DNA from: Pseudoalteromonas distincta | GTDB lineage: Bacteria > Pseudomonadota > Gammaproteobacteria > Enterobacterales > Alteromonadaceae | Reading direction: 5' to 3' | Assembly: GCF_000814675.1 (NCBI RefSeq) | Contig: NZ_JWIG01000029.1 | Location: 326,987-390,986, forward strand | Length of the DNA stretch: 64,000 nt | Part shown: positions 10,001-18,943 of the stretch, piece after piece | Numbering within the stretch: the first letter of the stretch is position 1 | Layout: each line of letters opens with the position of its first letter | Made by a program: the position numbers and the translations under genes | The notes under the pieces: model-generated | What the model saw: the letters and a program-made list of their open reading frames with translations, nothing else | Databases searched by the model: none | What the model was told of the DNA's origin: nothing

Positions 10001-10673
10001 GCACACGGGTTATGTACTCGTCACGGGCTTTCCATACATCATCTAAATTTATTTGTGGTGTAATGTGCGCATTAGCTTTGTTTAAAATGCTCGCCACTTG
10101 AGCAAATAAAGACTCTGGTGCGGCAAATACATCTAAAATAGCATCGGTGCGTTCTTTATTAAGTGGGTATACAAACGCACGCCAAAAATCTTTAATAGTT
10201 TCGAGTAATATGTCGCGCTCATCTAAAATAAATTCGAGATTAAACGCCACACCCGACTCAAACGCATGTTGTTTTAGCATCCGCTGACAAAAGCCATGAA
10301 TAGTAAAAATAGCGGCTTCGTCCATTGATTTAGCAGCTGCATCGAGCAAATCAAACGCGCGGTGCTTATCATCAATTTTGGCAATTACGCCTTCAATGAG
10401 TTCGTCGTTTGGGTCTTGCCCAAGCAATGCGTCGCGCGCAGCAATAATTCGGCTACGTACGCGGTCTTTAATTTCTTGAGTGGCAGCGTCGGTAAAGGTT
10501 ACGACCAAAATTTGCTCAACACTGAGCGGCGTATTTAACTCACCTTCTATTTGCATACCTAGTAAGTAACGTAAATACAGCCCCGTAATTGTATAAGTTT
10601 TACCAGTACCCGCACTGGCTTCTATTAAGCTTTGACCAATGAGCGGCATAGTAAGAGGATTAAGCGCTTGCAT
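7095..10673 (-). CDS. recB: Exodeoxyribonuclease V beta subunit RecB
   Basis: RecB carries the 3'-5' helicase and the single nuclease site of RecBCD. The N-terminal Walker A is EASAGTGKTYT. UvrD-like motifs follow, including MIDEFQDTDP, GDPKQAIYGFRGAD and TMHASKGLEYP. The C-terminal nuclease domain has GFVDLIF then ILDYKSN, the D...DYK signature of the RecB nuclease family. I choose the ATG at 10673 (1192 residues, MQALNPL...) because AAGGAG lies eight bases upstream and homologues begin here. An in-frame upstream start at 10721 would put 16 unlikely residues inside recC. It overlaps recC by 14 bases and recD by four. Confidence 0.95.
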   Translation of the reverse strand: MQALNPLTMPLIGQSLIEASAGTGKTYTITGLYLRYLLGMQIEGELNTPLSVEQILVVTFTDAATQEIKDRVRSRIIAARDALLGQDPNDELIEGVIAKIDDKHRAFDLLDAAAKSMDEAAIFTIHGFCQRMLKQHAFESGVAFNLEFILDERDILLETIKDFWRAFVYPLNKERTDAILDVFAAPESLFAQVASILNKANAHITPQINLDDVWKARDEYITRVPAFKKAVLEQEFIGAIKGSGLSGSKTPARKGSLGALEAFCLGGDLFFEFGTSKYSFEVWSTENLSDVSNYKKNQPLFVHPLLSQFDELAALNNTINQGLKIAVVQHAARWVKAAIVKRKQEQSVITPDDLLTNLHSALNNEQGDVLAHKIAQLFPVAMIDEFQDTDPIQYGIFSKIYGQQNTTLAMIGDPKQAIYGFRGADIFTYIGAKEAVQTDQQFTLGTNFRSSTDIVNSVNSLFGKHANSFIYNDAIPFNAVAAKGKKAEDSFLIDGKPATAFEFNVFVDEAADEKNKPTNKGVGQAHLATHFANKIVTLLEKAKQGDACIGSTPVSAADICILVRDRVEAQIMKKALDDAKIASVYLSRESVFSQELSHHLLNFLTALHGQYDESLLRGVLAGPLFCLSYNEIHALADDENKWQDYLNFFAQLSHIWNKQGAMAMLERLMSHNQLSAKWQGLGYNVERWLTDFRHLGEILQQKQIELEGTLRLLRWFAQKVSQQDGETVQVRLESDANLVKIVTMHASKGLEYPLVFMPFASGYRETKEALYHNNGKLVYDLSKDENALQKAEQERLAEDLRLLYVALTRAVHFCALGVYNIGQGQSSRLAMQSSALGHVLFAGLELASSQTWRTHLSEFCDANSAMSYQQFTSQTLLEQGTLCFNNSESAQQTLSVNKVTANIERNWRATSFSALSFKKHSDQLAPGRSDEDHEKDEFAVQEDELPSPYSFPKGAKPGSCLHEIFEQIDFTSPIVHPTNTEQNLSEVVKRSLEKYHIGEQWREVAEKWVLDVLACPLDNSSLDNSLLSLGVLTPKDCLVEMEFNLPLESLSAPKLNEMLIKHFGFTQSKLEFSHVKGLLKGFVDLIFCYQGKYYILDYKSNYLGSMPADYEGDMLEQAMSSHQYHLQYLIYTVALHRLLKQRIADYSIETHLGGVYYTFLRGMPAGQGVYFKKLTEEQVIILDGLFSQGAML

Positions 10674-13600
10674 GGTCACTCTCCTTTGCGTGTTCAAATA
10701 AAGGCGTGAGCAATTTATCACTCCATTTTATAAATTCTTCTTGGCAGTCGTTTAGCGATTGCACCGTTAAGCGAATATACGGATTTTCGCCCTCGCCTCG
10801 CCCTATGTATTGCGGGCTAAATTTGCTCATTGCTTTTGTTATATCGCCGCCGCTTTTAACGTATTCATAACCACTTACCGGAAAAAACGGCACAGGCTCC
10901 GCGCGCAGCGCTTTGTATAACTCAAACCAATCAAGTAACAATGCATCGGCATCAACTTTATTAATTGGCGCAAAGGTAATTTGCTTATCAAGCCCAAGTA
11001 ACAATGTTTCTACTTGTTGATCCATACTTTGCGCTGCGAGGTGATAAATAAAGCCTTTAATTAAATCTTTCGCTTTAATACTCGCACTGCGGTAAAACAC
11101 TTGTTTTTGCAAATACACATGATTGAGCCAGCCCTCTATTTTGGTGCCTTGAATGGTAAGCAAAACTTCTATCGGCTCACTTTTCCCGCCTTTAATGTGC
11201 TCTTTAACTTGACCTGCAAGCGCATCAACTCGGTGCTCCATACTCTCAAATATGAGGCTGCCTACATTGGCTTGAGGTAACTCACCCCGCTGCAGTATTT
11301 GCTCGGTACTTAGTGGTTGCTCGTTTATATTGGCTTTAAGTATTTCATCAAGGTAAAAATAACGGCGCAGTGCATCTAGGCTAAAGGGTTCTTCGTCTTT
11401 TGCTACTTCATTAAATTGTGGCAGGCGTAAGCCTAGTGTTTGTTGATAAAAGCTCTCTTGTGCGCTGCACACACTTCTAATAAACACATCGAGATCTAGC
11501 TGATCTGGCACAGTCACATCAAGCGCAATAACCGGCTCTGGTTTAATTGACTCACTTGGTAGCCAAATTGGATTGTAACTGTGGTTGCTCAGCACAGTAT
11601 TGGTTTGCTCATCGGCTAAATAGTAATGGCTATTAAAGGGCTGTAAATGCTGCTGATTAATTAGACATGCGGGCAGCGTTTTTTCACTCTTTTCGTTTAA
11701 TACAAAACTACGCCCAATATATTCTAACAGCTCACTTACAAGCGTTGATGGCATGCGCGGTTGGTTATCAAAACACGAGCGACCAATGTAACTCATGTAT
11801 AAGTTGTCGCGGGCACTCAGTAGCGCTTCTAAAAATAAGTAGCGGTCATCTAATTTACGTGATCGGTCACCTTTTTGCTTTTTAGAATAAGGCACCAAGT
11901 CAAAACCAATGGGCTGTACGTTACGCGGGTAGTCAGCATCGTTTAAGCCCAGCATACACACCACTTTAAATGGCACGGCACGCATGGGCATAAGCGTACA
12001 AAAGTTTACTTGTCCAACCAAAAACCGCTGCCCTACGCCTTTTTCTTGAATGCCTTGTTTAACTAAGTAACTAACAATACGCTGCGAAACCGCTTTACTG
12101 TAATCGCCGTTGTCGTGGTGTTTTTGTAACTCTTCGAGCACGTTTTGAAGTACTAATAAATCCCAGCTGTCGTCGCTTTCACTTTCGTATATGGCGCTTA
12201 ATAGCTCGCTTAAAATATGCGCTTTATTAGTGAGCGTATCATCGGGCGTTAGCTGCTCTTTAAAGCTTTGCAGTACATCAATAAAATGCACGAGCTTGTT
12301 GAGTGTATCAAGCGCCATGCCTTCTACTTCATCAGCGCTGTAAATACCGTTAAACGGGCATTGTTCGTCGCGCATGGCTATACCAAGCAGTAAACGGTTG
12401 AGCCCATGTTGCCAGGTATTTAAATCGATAGCGGGTAAATCAAAGCTGCTTTTATGCGCTGCGTTTATACCCCATTTTACCCCTACACGTTCAAGCCAAT
12501 ATTGAATTTGCTCGTATTCGTGCGCTTCAAGCCCAAACTTTTCGGCTATTTGCGTCACTTGTAATAAATCGAGAATATCCGACACACCAAAGCGCGAAAA
12601 CGGTAAGTTAGCTAAACTCGCAAATGAGCTAAGGACGGGCTTTTCTTGCTCTATGGCTAAATCGGCCAATGCATAAGGAATAAAGCGGCTGCCTTGTGCC
12701 CCGCCAAATACGGCTTCAATGTAGGGGCTGTAAGTGCCTACATCGGGCATCATGACAATTATGTCTTTGGGAGTAAGCGTTGGGTTTTGATTAAATAAGT
12801 TAAGTAAGTAGTCGTGCAAGCGCTCAACTTCTCTAAGCGGTGTATGGCAATCGCTGAGCGTAATACTGGTGTCGGTTGCGCTGATTGGTAACTTACCTTC
12901 GTCGTTTATAAACCACTCTTTGTTATCTGTCAGCGATTCGCCTTTAAACGCAAGCTGATAAATCTCACTTTGTACTTGCCCTAGTAAGGTGTCGTCAAAC
13001 ACATCAATAAAACCATCAATCCAACGGGCATCTAGCTGTACGAGTTGCTCAAAATAGTCGCGGCCTAATTTACCCCACGACGATAACAACGGATTACCAA
13101 TAAAGTAGTATTCTTCATCTGGATTGGTTTGTTTTTTTTGTTGCGCTTCCACCAGCGGCATTTTGGCGTATTTAGCGCTTATTTTAGCTGCTGTTTTTTC
13201 ATCTATGATATCGCCCCAGTAGTGCTCACTTGGGTTAAAAAAGAATAATATAACCTCGGTTTTTTTACTCAGCGCTTCAAACACCTCAAGCTGGGAGCTG
13301 GCAATCGCCGATATACCAAATAAACTAATGCGTTGTGGCAGTAAGCTATTGTCCATCGTCTCAAGTGCTGCAAGTAATTGCCCTTGCATGTTAGCGCGAT
13401 GAAATTGGCTTTGCACAAGTTCTTGGCTTAGCTTTACAATGCGTCGCCATAAATCAGGTTGCCATGGGGCAATGGCTACATCTACATCATCAAGCTCATC
13501 TTTGCCGCTATCCCATGTGGCTATCCAGTGCGGTCGGTACATTAAATATTGGTCGTACACATCGGCTATTTTTTCGCACAGCGCAAAGGTTTTTTGCCCG

Positions 13601-13959
13601 TCTATATCGCCCTCTAAATAGGTTTTTAGCGGCAAATAAAGCGGTTCATCAATGCAGGTTGGTAAAATTGCAAACAGTTTCCAAGCAAGGTTGGGCTTAT
13701 TAAATGCCGACTCTTTAGGGACATTTGGCAGTAATTGCTGATACAACTGCCAAATAAAGCTCGACGGCAGCGGAAAATCAACCTGCGCTGCGACCCCTAA
13801 GTTTTCGCTCAAACCTATTTTTAACCACTGCGACATACCCGGCGATTGCACTAGCACTACTTCTTTGTCGAACGGGCTTTGCAATGGGTTTACTTTTAAC
13901 AGCTGATGGAACTGCGCTTGCAGGGCTTCCATCCGGTTTGATTGAATAATATTTAGCAT
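10660..13959 (-). CDS. recC: Exodeoxyribonuclease V gamma subunit RecC
   Basis: RecC is the scaffold and Chi-recognition subunit of RecBCD. At 1099 residues it has the normal length. The start reads MLNIIQSNRMEAL, followed by VLVQSPGMSQWLK and VDFPLPSSFIW, the typical RecC N-terminus. The middle contains GQVNFCTLMPMRAVPF and GLNDADYPR, both diagnostic. The C-terminal half is a degenerate nuclease-fold domain lacking the DYK triad, as in other RecC proteins. It is first in the recCBD operon and its stop lies inside recB. No LexA-like site is visible in the upstream gap. Confidence 0.95.
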   Translation of the reverse strand: MLNIIQSNRMEALQAQFHQLLKVNPLQSPFDKEVVLVQSPGMSQWLKIGLSENLGVAAQVDFPLPSSFIWQLYQQLLPNVPKESAFNKPNLAWKLFAILPTCIDEPLYLPLKTYLEGDIDGQKTFALCEKIADVYDQYLMYRPHWIATWDSGKDELDDVDVAIAPWQPDLWRRIVKLSQELVQSQFHRANMQGQLLAALETMDNSLLPQRISLFGISAIASSQLEVFEALSKKTEVILFFFNPSEHYWGDIIDEKTAAKISAKYAKMPLVEAQQKKQTNPDEEYYFIGNPLLSSWGKLGRDYFEQLVQLDARWIDGFIDVFDDTLLGQVQSEIYQLAFKGESLTDNKEWFINDEGKLPISATDTSITLSDCHTPLREVERLHDYLLNLFNQNPTLTPKDIIVMMPDVGTYSPYIEAVFGGAQGSRFIPYALADLAIEQEKPVLSSFASLANLPFSRFGVSDILDLLQVTQIAEKFGLEAHEYEQIQYWLERVGVKWGINAAHKSSFDLPAIDLNTWQHGLNRLLLGIAMRDEQCPFNGIYSADEVEGMALDTLNKLVHFIDVLQSFKEQLTPDDTLTNKAHILSELLSAIYESESDDSWDLLVLQNVLEELQKHHDNGDYSKAVSQRIVSYLVKQGIQEKGVGQRFLVGQVNFCTLMPMRAVPFKVVCMLGLNDADYPRNVQPIGFDLVPYSKKQKGDRSRKLDDRYLFLEALLSARDNLYMSYIGRSCFDNQPRMPSTLVSELLEYIGRSFVLNEKSEKTLPACLINQQHLQPFNSHYYLADEQTNTVLSNHSYNPIWLPSESIKPEPVIALDVTVPDQLDLDVFIRSVCSAQESFYQQTLGLRLPQFNEVAKDEEPFSLDALRRYFYLDEILKANINEQPLSTEQILQRGELPQANVGSLIFESMEHRVDALAGQVKEHIKGGKSEPIEVLLTIQGTKIEGWLNHVYLQKQVFYRSASIKAKDLIKGFIYHLAAQSMDQQVETLLLGLDKQITFAPINKVDADALLLDWFELYKALRAEPVPFFPVSGYEYVKSGGDITKAMSKFSPQYIGRGEGENPYIRLTVQSLNDCQEEFIKWSDKLLTPLFEHAKESDHASA

Positions 13960-14079
13960 ATAACACTGACCTTGCTTGAGATAAAACCAGTGTAAGATAT
14001 TTTCAATATTAGGGGTAGCGCAAACGGGTAATTGGCTTTAATAAATCAGAGAGTTAAGAACTAATTTACAGATTTTTAT

Positions 14080-14110
14080 ACGCACAGCATCTATTTTATA
14101 TACTGTGCGT
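14080..14110. other. Inverted repeat in the recC / PhoD-like gap
   Basis: Eight-base arms (14080-14087, 14103-14110; core GCACAG/CTGTGC) can form a hairpin ten bases past the stop of the PhoD-like gene. A-rich sequence follows on the transcribed strand instead of a U-tract, so it may be a weak terminator or an mRNA 3'-end structure. Confidence 0.4.
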
Positions 14111-14120
14111 AGTAGTGAGT

Positions 14121-15182
14121 TTATTTATAAGGGCTAATACTTGATAAACTAAAGTCACTTTGCATTATTACTTCGCCATCAACGCCTTTTAATTTAAGTG
14201 AAATAGTGGGATCAGTTTGCTGCCAATCAATGCTTAAATCACCATAATTTACGTTATGAGTAAAATTCCCTACTCGGTGTTTGTTAGGGCTTACATCTTT
14301 CCACTTTTCAGTTAAGCCAGAGCTGGTCATCTCAATTAATGGGTAATCAAGGTTTTGCTGATACTTTGATATTTCACCCCAGTGCGTATCGCCGCTGATG
14401 ATCACGACCCCATTTACCTTATGCTTTTTAATCAATGCAAATAAACGGTTTCTATCTTCAGGAAAGTTTGCCCATGACTCCCAACCTGTAAAATCAGGTA
14501 AAAGCTGTAAGCTTGAGGCAATCAATTTTATTGCAGCAGGCTTTTTAAGCTCTTGTTCAAGCCATTGCCACTGGGCTTCACCTAACATGGATGCACCCTT
14601 CACTTCACTGGGACTATACGGGCCTTGGTTATTTAACTTACGTTTAGTGTAGTATTCAAGCTCGCTTACATGGTTTAGCGCATCACGATTCCAACGTAAA
14701 TCAGGCATTATTACTTGTATGGTTTGCTCATTTTCACCATACATGTACGAGGTATAAATTCCATCAGGGCGAGTGCGACGCGCTGAGTTTACAGGTTCAT
14801 CCCAAAAATTAAGCATAATTTGGCGTGATTGCTCTTTATGCGGATACTCTCTACCTGCATCGTTTTGGCCATAATCGTGGTCATCCCACATAGCAATGAT
14901 AGGCGTTTGCGCTTTTAACGTTTTAAAACCAGGCTTTGCCCCTAAACGTTGGTACTTATCGGCAAGTACATCCATATCGTTGGTATCGCCGTAGATATTG
15001 TCACCCAAAAATATAAACAAATCCCCCTGCTCTTTGTTAATTGCATTAAATATGGGTATGTTTTTATCTTGATGCCCACACGAACCAAATAGGATTTTAG
15101 ATGGCGCGGCAGTAACACTCGCGCTAATAACCAAACTCAACGCCAAGGCAGTTGGGGTTAATGGTTTTAATAGGTTCTTCAT
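14121..15182 (-). CDS. PhoD-like exported phosphatase/phosphodiesterase
   Basis: A 353-residue calcineurin-fold metallophosphoesterase of the PhoD type, which releases phosphate from mono- or diesters outside the cytoplasm. The signal peptide is at about 1-26 (ends VTAAPS). Metal-ligand blocks are in the expected order: FGSCGHQD, FLGDNIYGDT, MWDDHDYGQND and IISGDTHWGE, the last with the His/Asp pair typical of the family. It is shorter than Bacillus PhoD and lacks the N-terminal Ig-like part, like many marine homologues. The start overlaps the stop of the upstream phosphoesterase gene by four bases (ATGA), so the two are co-translated. Confidence 0.82.
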   Translation of the reverse strand: MKNLLKPLTPTALALSLVISASVTAAPSKILFGSCGHQDKNIPIFNAINKEQGDLFIFLGDNIYGDTNDMDVLADKYQRLGAKPGFKTLKAQTPIIAMWDDHDYGQNDAGREYPHKEQSRQIMLNFWDEPVNSARRTRPDGIYTSYMYGENEQTIQVIMPDLRWNRDALNHVSELEYYTKRKLNNQGPYSPSEVKGASMLGEAQWQWLEQELKKPAAIKLIASSLQLLPDFTGWESWANFPEDRNRLFALIKKHKVNGVVIISGDTHWGEISKYQQNLDYPLIEMTSSGLTEKWKDVSPNKHRVGNFTHNVNYGDLSIDWQQTDPTISLKLKGVDGEVIMQSDFSLSSISPYK

Positions 15183-16306
15183 TTTAAAATCTCGCTAATT
15201 GCAGGCGCCATATTTGAATTTATTTCATTTGGATTCTGCCCAAGCGCCTTTAAAACGGTCGCCGCTATTTGCGCTTGTTTAAGCTCATTTTTGGTTTTAA
15301 TTAAGCCACTACCTTTTATTGCGGGGCCAATGGCTGCAAGCCAAATATGTTCAGAGCCGATAATTCCTTCTGGGTAGGTATTTTCACCTAACTCTAGCTC
15401 AGCAAGTGCACGTTTAGAGCTGTGATGTTGCCAATCGTTGGCATTATTGCCACGGCCGTGATCAGTAGTAATAATTAGTGTGGTGTTATTTTTATAACCC
15501 GCTGTAGTTTGAATGGTTGCCCATAAGTCTTTTATAAACGCGTCACTTTGCCTTGCCGATTTAAGGTATTGATCGTAATGACCATCATGCGCAAAGTCAT
15601 CGGTTTCGCCTAAGCTTATCACTAACAACTTAGGCTTTTTAGCCAACATATACGCTTTAGCAAAGCGGTATGTAAAACTGTCTAGTCGTACATTATACCA
15701 AGGACTGGGGATTTCGTTTTGTAGCGCATTTAACAGTGGCGCATCTGTGAATAAATTCTCTTCAATTGACATAAAACCTGCATTTACATACACGTTACTG
15801 CGCTTAGTATTTACAATGTATGGGAACACATCCCAACTACCAAATAAGGCTGTGCTATCTTTAAACTCAGGTAACTTATCTAAACGCTCTAAAATAGTTT
15901 TATTTGGGTTGAGCACTTTGTTATTACTATTTATATTTTCGTCAACTTCACCGGTGAGTATTTCGTTATAACCAGGGTATGAAAAATACCACGGGTTACT
16001 TACCGACATAGTAGAGCCGTTAGCTCTATCGCCAATTATAATCCCTTTTTTAGCCACTACTTGCGTTAAAAAAGGCATTAGTAATTGCTGGCGCTCATTT
16101 GCTGTTTTTGCCCAAAACTGGGTCTTTAATTGCTCTGGCTTTTTAACAAAATCAGTATTATTAATTAAGCTATTATCAGCCCCATAAAATACTTCTTGCC
16201 AGCGTACTCCATCAAGCGTTACCAGCACTACATTTTGCGCTGCTGTTGCAAAGTTACTCGCTAATACACTTAAGCTAAATAGTGTTACTTTTATAATTGT
16301 TTTCAT
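15179..16306 (-). CDS. Exported phosphodiesterase of the alkaline phosphatase superfamily
   Basis: A 375-residue protein of the nucleotide pyrophosphatase/phosphodiesterase branch, a two-metal phosphoesterase fold. The signal peptide is at 1-22 (ends FATAAQ). The first metal Asp is in VLVTLDGVRW. A nucleophile region NPWYFSYPGYNE is followed by ILTGE. The second metal sites are GETDDFAHDGHYDQY and TTDHGRGN. These match alkaline phosphatase-like enzymes that cleave organic phosphates in the periplasm. It is the middle gene of a leftward set between a TonB-dependent receptor and a PhoD-like gene. A hairpin (16328-16356) lies between it and the receptor, so its level may be lower than the receptor's. 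Confidence 0.78.
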   Translation of the reverse strand: MKTIIKVTLFSLSVLASNFATAAQNVVLVTLDGVRWQEVFYGADNSLINNTDFVKKPEQLKTQFWAKTANERQQLLMPFLTQVVAKKGIIIGDRANGSTMSVSNPWYFSYPGYNEILTGEVDENINSNNKVLNPNKTILERLDKLPEFKDSTALFGSWDVFPYIVNTKRSNVYVNAGFMSIEENLFTDAPLLNALQNEIPSPWYNVRLDSFTYRFAKAYMLAKKPKLLVISLGETDDFAHDGHYDQYLKSARQSDAFIKDLWATIQTTAGYKNNTTLIITTDHGRGNNANDWQHHSSKRALAELELGENTYPEGIIGSEHIWLAAIGPAIKGSGLIKTKNELKQAQIAATVLKALGQNPNEINSNMAPAISEILK

Positions 16307-16327
16307 CGCGTTTGCGCCCTTTCATAT

Positions 16328-16356
16328 AATAAAGCCCATCAATGATGGGCTTTATT
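16328..16356 (-). terminator. Intrinsic terminator or attenuator between the TonB receptor and phosphodiesterase genes
   Basis: Perfect 13-bp inverted repeat (16328-16340 with 16344-16356) with a 3-base loop, GGGC core and A/T-rich base. It lies between two genes on the same strand, so it may lower transcription of the downstream enzymes or stabilise the receptor mRNA. Confidence 0.7.
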
Positions 16357-16379
16357 TTAATTCAATTACTAAAACTTAA

Positions 16380-18749
16380 TTAAAAGTCAGCGGTAAATGT
16401 AACTGCTGCAGTGCGAGGCGCACCAATGTAATAAGTAGCGCCGTTACCAGTACCACCTGCTAAGTAGCTTTTGTCAGTAACGTTATAAACAACAAACGAT
16501 ACGTCAATGGCTTTAAACGGACCTGCATCTACGTCAGTTGAATAACCTGCATTAAAATCAAGTACGGTGTAGCCGTCTACTTTATTACGCGTGCGAGTGT
16601 CTTCGTCTTGCCATGCACCTAAGCGCTCACCGGTGTATTTAGCCGATAAACCAACACGAAAGCCATCGCTAAAGTAATCGGTAGATACCACAAATAAATC
16701 TTCTGATGAATCGATTATGCTGTCGCCTTTTCTAAAGCTCGGTGCTACCTCATTACCACTTTCATCTCTTAATATTACACCCTGTGAATCGTATGCATTT
16801 GGATCATCCGACGAATACTCAGAACTGCTATTAGTATACGACGAGTACACGCTCCAGCTTGGTGTTAACATATAGCTTGCTGCAAGCTCAAGCCCATTTG
16901 AGTCAATACCCCCTACATTTACGTACGAGCCATTTGTACCAATGGTGTAATCAATCCCATCTGTGCCACTACCAGGGGCAATAAAGGTAATGCGGTTATC
17001 AAACTTAACACTGTAAGCCGTTGCTGTAAGGGTTAATCTGTCGGCTTGGTAACGTACACCAAAGTCGATGTTGTCGGCAGTTTCTGGCTCTATGTTTGTA
17101 AGTGTTGAGCTATCTCGCTCAAGTACACCGTCTTTTATTGCTGAAAAATTCTCGCTGTAACTAGCAAATAATTCTGTGCTGTTATTTAGCTGATACAATA
17201 CACCACCACTAAATAACACGTCTGAGTCGCTATCTACTTTATCTGATCTTTCGTTAGCAAAGTGGTCATACTTTTGTAATTCAACTAAATACTGTTTTGC
17301 ACCAATATTTAATGTTAAGTCACCAAAATTAATCGAGTCTTGTAAGTACCATTTGAATGTATCGGTATCAAAAGTGTTTTTGTATTGTGTCCAGTAAGGC
17401 GTGCTATCAAAGTGATGATAAATACGCGCGTCAATTACTTTGTGCCAATCACGCGATTCATCACGCTCACTTTGCTCATACCAAAAGCCCGCTTCTATAT
17501 CGTGATCACCAAATGTAGCTTGGTAATTTGCCGTTACACCTAAACGATCTTTGTTGTAATGCGTATGGCGGTAAGACATAACCGGCGTTGCTGTTGCATC
17601 GTAACACGCAGGATTTAAACCAGGACCCGACTCCCATGGCCAGCTCAAACTTTGCGTACAATCGGCATTGGGTGCAAGCGGGTTGCCTTCACTATCAGCA
17701 AAACCATAAGAGCCTGCATTAGTGCCACCCTCGGTTGTTGGGTCGCCATTTTCATCAACAGGCGTTGTTAAATAAGGTGGGATCCAATCGCCGCGACCTG
17801 AATTTTTATGATAATAAGGGCTAACAGTTAATAATGAAGTTGCTGAAATCGCGTATTCAAATTTTAAATAGCCTAAGGTATTTTCACGAAGCGTTCCCCA
17901 ACCTTCTGCAAACATTTGGTCAAAATGCGGAACTCCCGTCCAATTCCATGTTAGCTGATCCCAATCGGGTGTTTGTTCAAACTGCTCAAGGCTTACGCTG
18001 TTATAGTTTGTCTCGCTTACATCATCGTAAGATAAACGACCAGTGAGCGTTAAATCGTCAAAATTAGATACAAACTTAAGCTCAGCGTGTTGGTTGTCTT
18101 TGCCCCCATTACTGCCTGAACCAATCCAGCGGCTTGTATCTGTTTGCGAGTAACTTACGTACGCTTGTGTGTTATTAAAAACAGTGCCTGTTTCGTGTTT
18201 AATATAATAACGCGTGGCATCGTGACTGCCTGATGTATAAGCAAAGGTAGTGCCTTTTTCAAGGCTTGGGTCTTTACTTACAAAGTTAAATGTCCCGCCT
18301 AGTGCTTCAAGTGAAGCCGACTTAATATCAGACGTACCTTGACCTACTTCTACTGTTGCTAAATTTTCACTCTCCAAGTAACGGTTAGCTTTAGCACCAC
18401 CGCCGTAATTAGAGCCACCATTGGGAATGCCATCAACGGTCATACCTAATTGTTGTTGGTTTCCATCAATACTAAAACCACGCATAGTGATTGTAGTAGA
18501 CCAATCGTCGCCACCAAATGCATCACCTTCGTTTATGCTAATACCTGGTAAGTTATCAATAACCGATAATATACTCGATACCGAACTTTGCTGCTCAAGC
18601 ATTGCAGGCTCAATAACATTGTTAGCGTAGCTCGTTGGTTTAGCTACAACGGTTACTTCTTCTATGGTGCTGTCGTTAGCATAAGTAGATGTTGATACAG
18701 CCATGGCAACTGCCATGCTCAATAGCGATTTGTTTTTTAAAGCGTACAT
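16380..18749 (-). CDS. TonB-dependent outer-membrane receptor
   Basis: A 789-residue TonB-dependent transporter. Signal peptide about 1-25 (ends STYAND), TonB box-like region IEEVTVVAKP, plug domain about 45-165 (PGISINEGDAFGG, TMRGF, GTSDIKS, GGTFNFVS), then a long beta-barrel ending in Phe (FTADF), as BAM substrates do. Such receptors use the proton-motive force through TonB-ExbBD to import large or scarce molecules. Cargo cannot be read, but the two downstream exported phosphoesterases suggest a phosphorylated organic compound. The region upstream of the start carries two copies of a 15-base motif 30 bases apart. Confidence 0.9.
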   Translation of the reverse strand: MYALKNKSLLSMAVAMAVSTSTYANDSTIEEVTVVAKPTSYANNVIEPAMLEQQSSVSSILSVIDNLPGISINEGDAFGGDDWSTTITMRGFSIDGNQQQLGMTVDGIPNGGSNYGGGAKANRYLESENLATVEVGQGTSDIKSASLEALGGTFNFVSKDPSLEKGTTFAYTSGSHDATRYYIKHETGTVFNNTQAYVSYSQTDTSRWIGSGSNGGKDNQHAELKFVSNFDDLTLTGRLSYDDVSETNYNSVSLEQFEQTPDWDQLTWNWTGVPHFDQMFAEGWGTLRENTLGYLKFEYAISATSLLTVSPYYHKNSGRGDWIPPYLTTPVDENGDPTTEGGTNAGSYGFADSEGNPLAPNADCTQSLSWPWESGPGLNPACYDATATPVMSYRHTHYNKDRLGVTANYQATFGDHDIEAGFWYEQSERDESRDWHKVIDARIYHHFDSTPYWTQYKNTFDTDTFKWYLQDSINFGDLTLNIGAKQYLVELQKYDHFANERSDKVDSDSDVLFSGGVLYQLNNSTELFASYSENFSAIKDGVLERDSSTLTNIEPETADNIDFGVRYQADRLTLTATAYSVKFDNRITFIAPGSGTDGIDYTIGTNGSYVNVGGIDSNGLELAASYMLTPSWSVYSSYTNSSSEYSSDDPNAYDSQGVILRDESGNEVAPSFRKGDSIIDSSEDLFVVSTDYFSDGFRVGLSAKYTGERLGAWQDEDTRTRNKVDGYTVLDFNAGYSTDVDAGPFKAIDVSFVVYNVTDKSYLAGGTGNGATYYIGAPRTAAVTFTADF

Positions 18750-18775
18750 TGTTGTCCCGTTTAGTTTTAATTATG

Positions 18776-18820
18776 AAATATGAAAACGAGCACAGTATGA
18801 ATTTTAAATATGACAACGAG
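18776..18820 (-). promoter_or_regulatory. Tandem 15-bp direct repeat upstream of the TonB receptor gene
   Basis: Two copies of AAATATGANAACGAG (18776-18790 and 18806-18820, 14 of 15 identical) are exactly 30 bp apart, about three helical turns, starting 27 bp upstream of the receptor ATG. In the direction of transcription each reads CTCGTTNTCATATTT. The phasing is typical of a regulator binding on one face of DNA. It does not fit a Pho box well. Confidence 0.5.
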
Positions 18821-18881
18821 GATGAACTTTATTTACATAAAGGTTAAACAAATATGGAAGATTTATGGCGGGAATATGTAC

Positions 18882-18918
18882 AAAAAAAGACACCCAAAGG
18901 TTTAGCTTAAGGTGCCTT
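18882..18918 (-). terminator. Terminator of the Old Yellow Enzyme gene
   Basis: On the minus strand AAGGCACC pairs with GGTGTCTT (one wobble) and is followed by a run of U, 26 bases past the stop codon of the flavin oxidoreductase gene. Confidence 0.75.
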
Positions 18919-18943
18919 AATAACTAAATATAATATTTAGCTG

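Noticed and set aside
18776..18820. Pho box upstream of the TonB receptor
   Set aside because: TTGTCAT is present once, but the second half-site at an 11-bp period is lacking; the 30-bp period repeats are a different motif.
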